64,000 nt of DNA, taken from the NCBI RefSeq assembly GCF_000321225.1, contig NW_004450477.1:2694437-2758436 (forward strand). The letters are read 5' to 3'. The DNA comes from Odobenus rosmarus divergens. Taxonomy: Eukaryota > Chordata > Mammalia > Carnivora > Odobenidae. Each line of letters opens with the position of its first letter. The stretch's first letter is position 1. A program made the position numbers and the translations under genes. Positions 11,994 to 21,546 of this stretch are shown piece after piece. The notes under the pieces are model-generated. The model did not search any database. It was not told where the DNA came from and saw only the letters and a program-made list of their open reading frames with translations.

Positions 11994-12132
11994 CGATGAG
12001 CATGGAAAGGAAGAATTATTCCCAATGAAAGACCTCATCTCACGCTTCCGTGCCAATATTATTACCAATGGAACAAGGGCTTTTGAAGAAGAGAAGTGGG
12101 ATGGGATTTCAATTGGTTCCTTGCGTTTCCAG
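11994..12132 (+). CDS. MOCOS: MOCOS coding exon (probable exon 13), MOSC domain
   Basis: A 139-nt exon. The first base completes Ser, then 46 codons run to a phase-0 boundary at ...LRFQ|GTGAGT. It encodes DEHGKEELFPMKDLISRF, then the MOSC signature RANIITNG and EEKWDGISIGSLRFQ, a beta-strand region found in MOSC proteins including mARC. The acceptor is ...TGTCTTAAACAG and the donor fits the consensus well. No disabling change is visible. Confidence 0.95.
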
Positions 12133-13085
12133 GTGAGTTGGGGGAAGTTCAGTTCCTTCCTCAAGGGTTGCACATGGAAACCGGCCTCTATTTGAGGCCA
12201 GGAGGGTGGCAGGTGGGAATCCCTCTCTGTCTTTGACTCTGCCCCGCAAATCCTCAGCAGGAGGGTTTGTGACATCTGCAGTCTGGGCCTCCCTTTGGAA
12301 GGACCCATTGCTTTTTCGCTACGAGGGTGGCAGCAGTCCGTTTCCCACGGGGCGGAGAGAACGTGCCCTGTGCCAGGGCTCGCGGGCTTAGTGCGCCTCC
12401 GCCTCATCGTTATGTTTAGGCTTAAACTGTTTCCTTAGAAAGCTGTGTCTGTGAGAACTTTATCCTGTTGGAACCCATTGGACTTTCCTGGTGCTTGTGG
12501 AGGAGGACCCAGACACCTAGTGGTCCCTCAGTGCCCATGGCCACTCCACCTTCTTCCCTCACTCTGCCTTCTGGCCTCACTGGCCCTTGTAGATGAGCTT
12601 GTCGTCAGAGGCAAATTTCTTTTATCCATTTAACTCCCCAAACTTCCTCTTATCCTGAAGCTGCTTCCCCTTGAAGAAAGCAATCTCTTCTCTCTGTGAC
12701 ATTCGCTCCCACAGACCTTTCTCTGGCACCAGCCTTCCCACCGCCCCCCCATCCCTGCCTCCTGACCCCTTCTTCTTATTTCCTGTTGCTCTGTCCCTGC
12801 CATGTCTTTAAAACACTTGCTCTGACGTATCCTGCCTGATACCGAACAGGCATTGATCTATGTTGTTTGATAAATGGAGAGAAGGAGGGAGAAATAAATG
12901 AAGAAAAGAGGAAAGTGTAAGAACTTGAGCTAGCTTATTGTCACAGTCAGAATGAGTCCTGGCAACATTAGCACTGTGGCCCTTCTGGTACCCAGGGACA
13001 TAAATACAGGAAAGAGTCTTTGAGAAACTTTTCTGAGATGCTTTGCTTTCTTTAGGTCACTGTTCTTAATAAACATTCACTAATA
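12133..13085. other. MOCOS intron, unrecognised sequence
   Basis: CT-rich in places (12,440-12,850), possibly decayed L2. No exon-like conservation was recognised. Confidence 0.4.
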
Positions 13086-13089
13086 AAAG

Positions 13090-13510
13090 TGAAAATATGC
13101 CTTCCCTTTGGCCCAATACTTTCCCTGGTAGAAATCTATTCCATAAAATACAGTCATACAAGCGTGCAGAGCTATGTTACAGACTTAACTTATTGGGACG
13201 CCTGGACGGTTCAGTCGGTTCAGCGTCTGTCTTCGGCCCAGGTCATGGTCCCGGGGTCCTGGGATCGAGCCCCGTGTCAGGCTCTCTGCTCAGCGGGAAG
13301 CCTGCTTCTCTTTCTTCCTCTGTCCCTCTCCCCCCGCTAGTGCTCTCAAGGAAATAAAAATCTTTTAAAAAAAAACTTATTATAGTGCTTTTATAAATAT
13401 GAAAACTTGGAGGACATCCTACATATCCACAAAAGGGAGATTGGTTCAATAAATTATGCTATATTCATACAATGTAGTCCTGTGCAGGCACTAAAAAGTA
13501 TAAACTGTAG
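13090..13510 (+). mobile_element. Old L1M 3' end, sense, split by a SINE
   Basis: It carries 'cttccctttggcccaatactt', 'tagaaatctattccataaa' and, after the SINE, 'ttggttcaataaattatgctatattcatacaatg', the typical L1M 3' UTR series. Confidence 0.75.
13195..13373 (+). mobile_element. CAN SINE, sense
   Basis: Full-length element inside the old L1. Short target duplication aacttatt at 13,187-13,194 and from 13,374. Confidence 0.92.
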
Positions 13511-14107
13511 TTAGTACTGTGCCTTTCAAAAACGAACTGTTTAAAAGACATTTGCTGATGCCAATACTCAGGCTGTGGCTGTTGCAATGCAAAAAGATTT
13601 AGCACATCTCTTTTGGGAAAGGGATTTTTTCACTGGGGATCATCAAGTCATAAAAACTTTGATACCTGTTGCCTTTAGAATCTCATTTACAGAGATCATT
13701 GCTAAGAAATGTTAAACGGCAAAGAGGGTTATGTGGATTAAGACCTTTATTACAAAATCATTGATAACAGCAAAGAATTAGAAACTGTTTACATGGCTTT
13801 GTAGAACAGGGAAGAACATCAGCCCCCAGGAATGCCAGGCCATCGTGAACATTGCAAAGCCCAAGGATGGCGTGGTCTCTGAGTACAGACATGCAAGGGC
13901 GTCCATTATGTATTGTGGAGTAATGCCCACAGGGAGGAAGCACAGTGGCCTCTGAGAACCCAGGGAGTGTGCTGCACAGGTGCACGGCTCATCGTGTCCT
14001 GCTGCGAGCTTCAGTCCCGAGCCACCTACAGCTTCTTAGCCCCGCTTGTGCCTCTGAAGACAGAGAAGGAGGCACCTGCTGAGCGCTTTCTCTCTTAATT
14101 CTTTTTT

Positions 14108-14263
14108 CGTTTTAAGATTTTATTTATTTATTTGAAAGAGAGAGCACAAGCAGGGGGAGCAGCAGAGGGAGAGGGAAAAGCAGGCTCCTCACTGAGCAAG
14201 GAACCCGATGCGGGGCTTGATCCCAGGACCCTGAGATCATGACCTGAGCCACCCAGGCGCCCC
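14108..14263 (-). mobile_element. CAN SINE with internal deletion, antisense
   Basis: The stretch between the A-box side and the GACCTGAG motif is deleted, so GACCTGAGCC runs directly into ACCCAGGCGCCCC. Flanks ctcttaattctt and cttttaattctt look like a target duplication. Confidence 0.9.
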
Positions 14264-14730
14264 TCTTTTAATTCTTAAAGCTTCTGTATCGTTTGAGTTA
14301 TTTTTTAAAGAACATGTATGCTTGGAAAAATCCCAATTTTTAAAAATCCCAATGAATAAGAGTACTAGAAAAAAAGGTTAAAAATGACAATGTTTTAAGA
14401 AAATTGATTTCTTTGTCTTGGTGTTTGAAAAAAGTGCCTGGAAAATATCTTTCTGCCAGCTTGAGAAACTGTTTTAAGAGAGTCTTTTCACCAAAATGAC
14501 AGGATTTTTACTTGAAGTGTTATCTGTTGGATGGCAGCTGGGGTCCCCGGGTCTGGGGCTGGTGGGACATCCCTTCTGTGGGACATCTCTTCTGAGGGTC
14601 ATGGCCCTGCAGACTCAGAGGGAGCCCAGCCTGGGAATCACAATGTTCTAGGCAGAGAAGGTAGAATGTTCTGTACTTGATCCTTAATGTTCTGATCTTG
14701 TGGAAGTCTTGTTCCATCTGGGGGATTCTC

Positions 14731-14925
14731 GTGTATAATCATGATAGCTTCCACTTTTGAGCATGACTCAGTGCCAGGTCTGGGCTTTGCATCCTAGAAA
14801 TAGTATCTGGAATCCTCACTGAATCAAGCTAAGGGGCTGGATGACGAAATGAGGCTTCGAGAGGTGGTAGGTCTGCCCGGGATCGAGGCCAGTGCTGAGC
14901 AGAGCCCCGTACAGCACCCTCCAGC
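14731..14925 (-). repeat. MIR SINE, antisense
   Basis: The antisense MIR order is visible: 'actcagtgccaggtctgggctttgcat', 'aatcctcactgaatc', 'gatgacgaaatgaggcttcgagagg', 'ctgcccgggatcgagg'. Confidence 0.65.
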
Positions 14926-15279
14926 CGCTTCTGGAGGGCCTGCACAAATTGACTTTGGTACCACAGTGAGGTTATATTTCCCCTTTAGTGGCCGCCAGCC
15001 AGAAGGAGAGTGATACAAACAGGTCAAGTCACATCCACATTTAGTTGTTCCTAGTTTCAGTGCATACTTTGTGTTTGCCCATGAGTGAGCAGAGGAGCAC
15101 CTGTGTCCTTTTTATATGTGCAAAAAAAAGAAGCATCTTGTCACTGCTGAGTGCATACTTCCTTTTTTTGTGTTAACATTTATGGGAGATTTTCTCGCTA
15201 TAAAGCAATTCACGCTCATGGCAGACCAACCAGAATAGAAGTTCTACCATATGGTATGACCCCTCTTAAGATGCTGGGT

Positions 15280-15516
15280 ATGCATATATACATATATAAG
15301 AATACACATGTAATTTTGTTTCCTGCTTATTTCAATTATAAACATAAATATTACCCCTTTTATTTAAAGCCCTTTATAGATTAATTTTAATACCTGTATG
15401 ATATATACATGGAATGTGGCCATTATTCTCTACTGTTTGATGTTTATGATAGTTCCAGATTTCCCCCACTACAAATAATGTGAGAAAGATCCTTGTACAT
15501 GAATCTGTGTTTGTAC
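15280..15516 (-). mobile_element. Old L1M-type 3' end, antisense
   Basis: It ends with 'gagaaagatccttgtacatgaatctg', continuing after the SINE complex at 16,018-16,080 with 'gtgaaatttctgggtcaaagga'. This is the minus-strand form of the L1M end seen at 13,090. Confidence 0.55.
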
Positions 15517-15525
15517 TTGTGGTTC

Positions 15526-15615
15526 TTCCCTTCCCTTCCCTTCTCTTCTCTTCTCTTCTCTTCTCTTCTCTTCTCTTCTCTTCTCTTCTCTTCTCTTCTC
15601 TTCTCTTCTCTTCTC
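15526..15615. repeat. TTCTC/CCCTT pyrimidine microsatellite
   Basis: About ninety bases of pure pyrimidine on the + strand, mainly TTCTC units. It lies where the A-rich tail of the antisense SINE should be, so it probably grew from that tail. Confidence 0.95.
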
Positions 15616-15627
15616 AAGATTTATTTA

Positions 15628-15822
15628 GGGGCACCTTAGTAGCTTAGTCGGTTAAGTGTCTACATTTGGCTTGGGTCATGGTCCCAGGGTCCTGGGATCG
15701 AGCCCTACGTCGGGCTCCCTGCTTTGCAGGGAAGTCTGCTTCTCCGTCTCCATCTGCCTCTCACTCTCCTTATGCTCTCTCTAGCTCTCTCTCGCTCTCA
15801 GATAAATAAATAAAATCTTAAA
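15628..15822 (+). mobile_element. CAN SINE, sense, nested in another SINE
   Basis: It starts GGGGCACCTTAGTAGC and ends AAATAAATAAAATCTTAAAAAAA. It is inserted in the tail of the antisense SINE that resumes at 15,823, giving a tail-to-tail pair. Confidence 0.93.
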
Positions 15823-16013
15823 AAAATTATTTATTTATTTGAGAGAGAGCACACGCATGAGCAGGAGGGGCAGAGGGAGAGGGAGACAGTTTCAAGCAGA
15901 TTCGGAGCTGAGCATGGAGCCCCACATGGGGCTTGATCTCCTAACCCTGAGATCACGACCTGAGCTGAAACCAAGAGTCAGATGCTTAACTCACTGCACC
16001 ACCCAGGTGCCCC
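15823..16013 (-). mobile_element. CAN SINE, antisense (host of the nested SINE)
   Basis: Its tail side begins left of the nested copy and its head ends CCACCCAGGTGCCCC at 16,013. The 11-bp target duplication ttgtggttctt (15,517-15,527 and 16,016-16,026) brackets the whole complex. Confidence 0.93.
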
Positions 16014-16471
16014 AGTTGTGGTTCTTTTCTCAGGTGAAATTCCTAGTAGTGAAATTTCTGGGTCAAAGGACATGGACACAGTAAGTTTCTTACCGATAAT
16101 GACTTAGTGCGGGGGCCGTGGGTGTTTATTTTCTCCCAGTTTACCCTCCAATCAGTTAGTTCTTTTCTTCCTGGGAGGATCCAGGAAGAAACCCAAGATA
16201 ACCATCCGAGATCCACAACCACTCTTTTTCTTCTCACGAAGCCCTGAAGCAGCAGTCTTTCAGCTGATGAGCAAATATGGATGATTCCCCAGGACTGTGT
16301 GAGGAGGTGCCACGTTCTGGCTCCTTGAAGTTAGAGTACCGAGCTCCCGTGTTAGTGGGGCTGGAGACCGCCTCTTACAACCAATCCTCCCGGACCCAGC
16401 TTCCTCCCTGCCCAGCAGGAGGGTCTGGTCACGTTCATGACAACGCTGTCTTTTCCTTTCTCACCTGCCAG

Positions 16472-16576
16472 GTTTCAGGGCCTTGTCACAGATGCCAGAT
16501 GATTTGCATTGACCAGCAAACTGGGCAGCGAAACCAAAATGTTTTCCAAAAGCTTTCTGAGAGTCGCGAGAGAAAG
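16472..16576 (+). CDS. MOCOS: MOCOS coding exon (probable exon 14), conserved cysteine motif
   Basis: A phase 0/0 exon of 105 nt, 35 codons, between CACCTGCCAG and GTAAGCAT. It encodes VSGPCHRCQMICIDQQTG and ends KLSESRERK. The GPCHRC pair of cysteines is the most conserved feature of the MOSC domain in this family and is intact. The exon is nearly identical to human MOCOS at the protein level as I recall it, which suggests continued selection. Confidence 0.96.
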
Positions 16577-17540
16577 GTAAGCATGATTACAAACTATGAC
16601 ACCTCTTTTAAGATCCTGGCTCATTATCCACACCAGAACTGTAGTTCTGAGTAATAGCGCTGAGTACGTTTTAGAAGTAGGGAGACATTCTACGGCTGAG
16701 GGGCTACCATTAAGTTTCCGACTTCATCCACGGAGCCATCTTATTTTTCCTTTCCCTCCATTTCCTTACTTTTTGGGGTCTTATTATGTGTATTTTTGGT
16801 ACTCTCAAATTTCAGTGAAGAGATATGGGGTATAAATAAGAAATGAGTAAATAAGCAAAGTAAATTTATTGTCTTGAACATTATTTTCTTCACCACGGAT
16901 GTCTCATGAGAGTAAAATATCCCCTGGTGAGTAGAGTAGCTGCATAGACAGGTTCAGTAAATTTCACTCTCAGAAGCTTGTAAGTCATCTTCTTGAGGGT
17001 TCATATGACCAAATGTTTTCGTGGATGCCAGATGATGGAAACTGAACTTCTAACAGACTGATGCTTTAGGAAGATCTATGTCCAGGCTAGTACTTTCTGT
17101 GTTTTTTTTTTTTTTTGCCAAGAATTCTAGGAAGCCAGGTAAGCAGTCAGGCTGCATGGAGCATTTCTTGAACATTAACTGAAATAACATAAATATCTAA
17201 TCTCTCTCCAGTAATAAATTAGAAGGCTAACTCATGGTAAAATGTTCTGCATTGTTTTCTGTGTCTCTCTAAAACCGGGGTTTGTTTCACGGTATGGAAT
17301 TGCCACAGTCTCCCTACAGATACGGGATGGATATGGTCTGCGCGCGAGTGTTTGACCAACATGTCTGTCTGCTCCGCGGAGGCAGGCCATGTCACCTGGG
17401 GGTGTGGGGACCTTGAGCCTGCACCATGCAGGGTGCCCAGGGAGGGGATGGGTGGGCACAAATACTATGGGGCATGCAAGGAAATAGTACTTCTTAGAAT
17501 CACGGTAGTTCTCATGTGCACACATCTTTTTTTTTAAAAT
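16577..17540. other. MOCOS intron, no recognised element
   Basis: A T run at 17,102-17,116 and otherwise unique-looking sequence; the open frames at 17,219-17,624 show no domain. Just beyond, 17,545-17,660 ('tttacagataaattgcaaaaagagtac') resembles an old antisense L1 end. Confidence 0.45.
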
Positions 17541-18089
17541 AATTTTTGGAATAATTTTAGATTTACAGATAAATTGCAAAAAGAGTACAGAGAGTTCCTG
17601 TGTACCCTTCACCCACAAGTGCACAAATCTTCAGAAATTAATTTGGCCTCAGCCCCTGGCGTGGGGCCTGGAATATGGGGGTGTTCACTGATGTTATCAC
17701 AGCAGTGGCCAGGTCTGGGAGCACATCGCATACTCCAAAGGGTTCTTATTGGCTCACTTGCATTGATGGCAAACTTTGAGTAGACTCACACAGCTCTATT
17801 TTGGAACTTCCATCTTTATTCTAGAGAGTTTGGAGAACATAACCTACACCACATTAAAAAAAATCACATCAAAGAAAATGCAGGATTTTGCTATTATTTT
17901 CACAAAATAGTTTTGACATCAGAGAACAGAGCAGAAATTGGCCTGGCTGTGGTCAGAAGCAGAGAGCAGGATGCAGGCCCTACTACCAGAAGCTCAGGGT
18001 ACACAGGAAGGAGAAAAAAGAATGGGTCCAGCCATCAACAGGTGTGGGGAGACTGTCGGGAAAGGATAGTATGTATGTGTGTGTTTGTG

Positions 18090-18308
18090 TATTTGTTTAT
18101 TTTTAAGAGAGAGAGAGAGCATGTGTGCGGGTGCCTGTGAAAGTGGTGGTGGTGGGGATATTGGGAGGGACAGAGGAGAGGGAGAGAGAGAGTCCCAAGC
18201 AGGGTGCACACTCAGCGTGGAGCCCTACACAGAGCTTGATCTCACCATCATGACCTGAGCTGAAATCAAGGGTTGGACGTTTAACCGACTGAGCCGCCCA
18301 GGCACCCT
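18090..18308 (-). mobile_element. CAN SINE, diverged, antisense
   Basis: An older copy with an expanded GGTGGTGG part and several substitutions. Its head ends GCCCAGGCACCC at about 18,308. It is followed at once by a second, younger copy in the same orientation. Confidence 0.88.
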
Positions 18309-18324
18309 GAGAAAGGACATTTTA

Positions 18325-18520
18325 TTTTATTATTATTTTTAAAGATTTTATTTATTTATTTGACACAGAGAGGGAGAGCACAAGTAGGGGGAGTGGGAGA
18401 GGGAGAAGCAGGCTTCCCGCAGAGCAGGGAGCCCGATGGGGGGGCTCGATCCCAGAACCCTGAGATCATGACCTGAGCGAAAGGCAGATGCTTAACTGAC
18501 TGAGCCACCCAGGCGCCCTG
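18325..18520 (-). mobile_element. CAN SINE, antisense, upstream of last MOCOS exon
   Basis: Full-length copy with target duplication gaaaggacatttta (18,311-18,324) and gaagggacatttta (18,522-18,535). It sits about 175 bp before the acceptor of the final MOCOS exon. Confidence 0.95.
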
Positions 18521-18694
18521 GGAAGGGACATTTTAAATGAAAATCTTTGGTGTCTGAAAGTGGGATTCCTGTTTCCTACTACATTCTAGGATGTGTCTTT
18601 AAAGATTTGACTTGATTTTAGTTGAACATTATTATTTACAAAATTATGTCAACTGCTAAAATAATCTAGCTTGTTGCTGCTTTCTTGTTCACAG

Positions 18695-18826
18695 GTGAAC
18701 TTTGGAGTGTACCTGATGCATATGTCTCTGGACTTATCTTCCCCACGTTTCCTGTCTGTAGGATCTCAGGTGCTCCCTGTGTTGAAAGAAAATGCAGAGC
18801 GCCATGATTTACCTGCTTCTAACTAA
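18695..18826 (+). CDS. MOCOS: MOCOS last coding exon with an early stop
   Basis: The exon starts after TTGTTCACAG and reads 43 codons (VNFGVYLMHMSLDLSS...KENAERHDLPASN) to TAA at 18824-18826. In the human protein as I remember it the chain continues ..ASEKHQDVTS. Here the same bases read on past the stop in frame as HQDVTS and then TAA at 18845-18847, so the C-terminus is shortened by a Lys-to-stop change and loses seven residues. This tail lies outside the MOSC fold, so loss of function is not expected. No AATAAA was seen between the stop and the CTTT repeat at 19,148, so the true mRNA end is not located. Confidence 0.95.
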   Translation: MNFGVYLMHMSLDLSSPRFLSVGSQVLPVLKENAERHDLPASN

Positions 18827-19147
18827 CATCAGGATGTTACCTCCTAAAATGTTTTTTCAGCATAAATTAGAATTCCTCTTTTACAACTCTGTCTGCTTTT
18901 ATTCAGATTGTCACATGGCTCAGTAGAATTCCATCTTTTGAACAAGGAGAGTTTTCTTGTGGGTAGAGGGAGCTCTTGTTGGCTTCCTCTAACTCCTGGT
19001 CTCCCCGCATGCGCTGCGGAGCTCAGGAGGCCCGTTCTGAGGCCTCAGTGTTTCCATGAGGCAAATGCAGCTCAAGAGCTGTGACGTACCCAGCAACGTT
19101 CCCCTAGGTGTTCGGAGTAGGATAACTTTAATTTGATGAGGGTCTGT

Positions 19148-19155
19148 CTTTCTTT

Positions 19156-19223
<68 letters not shown>

Positions 19224-19245
19224 TTTTTCTTTCTTTCTTTCTTTT

Positions 19246-19293
<48 letters not shown>

Positions 19294-19351
19294 TTCTTTC
19301 NNNNNNNNNNNNNNNNNNNNNNNNNNNNNNNNNNNNNNNNNNNNNNNNNNT

Positions 19352-19387
<36 letters not shown>

Positions 19388-19389
19388 TC
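19148..19389. repeat. CTTT microsatellite containing a 50-N assembly gap
   Basis: Long CTTT run on both sides of N bases 19,301-19,350. It continues into the antisense SINE at 19,390, so it is an expanded SINE tail. The gap of exactly 50 Ns suggests an arbitrary-length placeholder; the true repeat length is unknown. Confidence 0.97.
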
Positions 19390-19541
19390 AGGTTTTGATT
19401 TATTTATTTGCAAGAGAGAGAGAATGAGCCGGGGGAGGGGCAGAGGGAGAGGGAGAAGCAAACTCCCCGCCGGACAGGACCCCGAGATCATGACCTGAAC
19501 TGAAGTTAGTTGCTTAACAGACTGAGCCACCCAGGCGCCCC
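19390..19541 (-). mobile_element. CAN SINE with internal deletion, antisense
   Basis: The central part (the GGGCTCGATCC region) is missing: CCCCGCCGGACAGGACCCCGAGATCATG. The head is intact (CACCCAGGCGCCCC). Confidence 0.9.
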
Positions 19542-19945
19542 AGGTGAGGTGTTTTTTTTTTTTCTTTTCTTTTTCTATTATAATTCCCTCTCTTCTTTTT
19601 CTATCACTACTTTTTTTTTTTTAATTTAAGTGTAGCTGACACATAGTGTTAGTTTCAGGCGTAAACATAGTGAGTCAACAACTCTGTATGTTCCGCCGTG
19701 CTCACGTGCAGCTCCCATCTGTCACAGCACAATGCTATTACAATGTCATTGACTCGATTCCCTATGCTGTACCTTTTATTCCCATGACTTAGCTCTTTCC
19801 ATAACTGGAAGTAATTCTGTGAGATCTTTAATGAGGTTCCGTGGGAATGCTGAACCTCTATTTTGCCATTTTCCCACACTGTTATTTTGTCTTTAGGAAG
19901 AATCTCTAGGTGCTGCTCTTCTTTTTCCTCTTCCTTTTCTTCTTC

Positions 19946-20097
19946 AAGGATTTTATTTATTTATCTGAGAGAGAGAGTGCATGAGCAGAGGGGAGGGAGA
20001 GAGGGAGAAGCAGACTCCCTGCTGAGCAGGGAACTCGACAAGGGTGAGATCATGACCTGAGTGGCAGATGCTTAACTGACTGAGCCACCCAGGCACG
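19946..20097 (-). mobile_element. CAN SINE, antisense, in L1
   Basis: Shortened copy lacking part of the B-box region, ending in a run of about twelve C at its head side. Confidence 0.9.
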
Positions 20098-21344
20098 CCC
20101 CCCCCCCCCAAGTATTTTATTCTTTTTTGGTGCTATTGTAAGTGGAATTGTTTTCCTTACTTCCTTTTCAGATAATTTATTTTTAGTGTATAGAAATGCA
20201 GCTGATTTTTGTATGTTGACTTTGTATCCTGCAACTTTACTATATTCACTTATTCTAACAGATTCTTAATGGAATCTTTAGGGTTTTCTGTATATAATTT
20301 CATGTCATCTCTAAACAGGGATAATTTTACTTCTGCCTTTCCAATTTGGGTGTCTTTTATATCCATTTATTGCCTAACTGGTCTGGCTAGGCCTTCTAGG
20401 ACTGTGTTGAATAGAAGTGGTGGCAAGAGTGGGCATTCTGGCTTTGCTTCTGAACTTGGAGGAAAATTTTTCAGTTTTTCATCATTGAGCATGATTTTAG
20501 CTGTGGGCTTTTCATACATGGCCTTTACCATGTTGAGATATGTTCCTTCTATTCCTAGTTTGTTGAGAGTTTTTATCATAAAAAGGTATTGCATTTTGTT
20601 AAATGCTTTTAACGCATCTATTTAGATAATCATATGATTTTTAGCCTTTATTCTGTTAATATATCACATTAACAGATTTTTGTATGTTGAACCATGCTTG
20701 CACTCGAGGGATAAATCCCATTTGGTCATGGTGCATGATCCTTTTAATGTGCTAATGGATTCATTTTGCCAGTATTTTGTTGAGGTGTTTTCCATCTATA
20801 TTCATTAGGGATATTGTCCTATAGTTTTCTTGTGGTGCCTTTGTCTATCTTGGGTAAGGGTCATGCTGGCATCTATAAAATGAGTTTGGAAGTGCCCCCT
20901 CTTCATTTTTTGGGAGCAGTTTGCCAAGGATCGGCTTTAATTCTTCTTTTAAATGTTTGTAGGATTTACCAGTGAAGCCATCTGGTCCTGGGCTTTTCTC
21001 TGTTGGGGAGTTTTTTGATGACTGATTAAATATCTATATTTGTTATAGGTCTGTCCACACTTTGTATTTCTTCATGATTTACTCTCATTAAGGTCTATGT
21101 TTCTAGGAGTTTATCCACTTCTTCAAGGCTATCCATTTTGTTGGAGTACAATTGTTCATAGCAGTCTTTTATGATCCCTTTTATTTCTGTGCCATCAGTT
21201 GTAATGGCTCTTCTTTCCTTCTGATTTTAGATGAGTTCTCTTTTTTTTCCCCTAGTCTAGCAAAGGGTTTGTCAATTTTGTTTATCCTTTTAAAAAACCC
21301 AACTCTTGGTTTTGTTGATTTTTTCTGGTGTTTCTCTATTTTCT

Positions 21345-21546
21345 TTTTGTTTTTGAAGATTTTATTTGAGAGGGAGAGAGAACTAGAGAGAGCATGAGCG
21401 GAGGGTGAAGGGCAGAGGGAGAGGGAGAGGCAGACTCCCTGCTGAGCAGGGAACACTACCCCGGGCTCGGGCTTGATCCTAGGACCCCAGGATCATGACC
21501 TGAGCTGAAGGCAAATGCTTAACCACTGAGCCACTCAGGCGCCCCA
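21345..21546 (-). mobile_element. CAN SINE, antisense, in L1 ORF2
   Basis: Target duplication gtttctctattttct (21,330-21,344) and gtttctctaatttct (21,547-21,561). It carries a small insertion 'actaccccgggctc' in the body. Confidence 0.94.

Larger units (their letters stand above)
1..18826 (+). other. MOCOS: MOCOS gene, 3' part (six coding exons and their introns)
   Basis: Molybdenum cofactor sulfurase is a cytosolic enzyme. Its N-terminal pyridoxal-phosphate (class V aminotransferase, NifS-like) domain takes sulfur from cysteine, and its C-terminal MOSC domain holds the molybdenum cofactor that receives it; this activates xanthine dehydrogenase and aldehyde oxidase. Only the C-terminal part is in the window. 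I recognised six exons by translated similarity to the human protein as I remember it. All have AG/GT borders, and the splice phases (2/2, 2/1, 1/2, 2/0, 0/0, 0/stop) are compatible at each junction, giving 226 residues and a stop. If the gene has 15 exons as in human, these are exons 10-15. The upstream exons, including the whole PLP domain, lie before base 1. No frameshift or internal stop breaks the frame before the last codons, so the gene looks functional. Its neighbour downstream is FHOD3, same strand, about 14 kb away. Confidence 0.95.

Noticed and set aside
11941..12195. 84-codon frame reading as a protein starting at 11,941
   Set aside because: Only 11,994-12,132 is coding (a MOCOS exon); the rest is intron read-through. 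The same holds for the longer frames around 3748-4006, 9022-9288 and 16,277-16,654.
15526..15615. Regular repeats considered as a CRISPR-like array
   Set aside because: Simple TTCTC microsatellite without spacers in a vertebrate genome.
19072..19530. Lys/Glu or Phe/Leu/Ser repeat open frames
   Set aside because: Translations of the CTTT microsatellite and the N gap, not genes.
20367..20594. Reverse-transcriptase-like open frame on -
   Set aside because: Real homology, but it is a piece of a decayed L1 ORF2, not a host gene.
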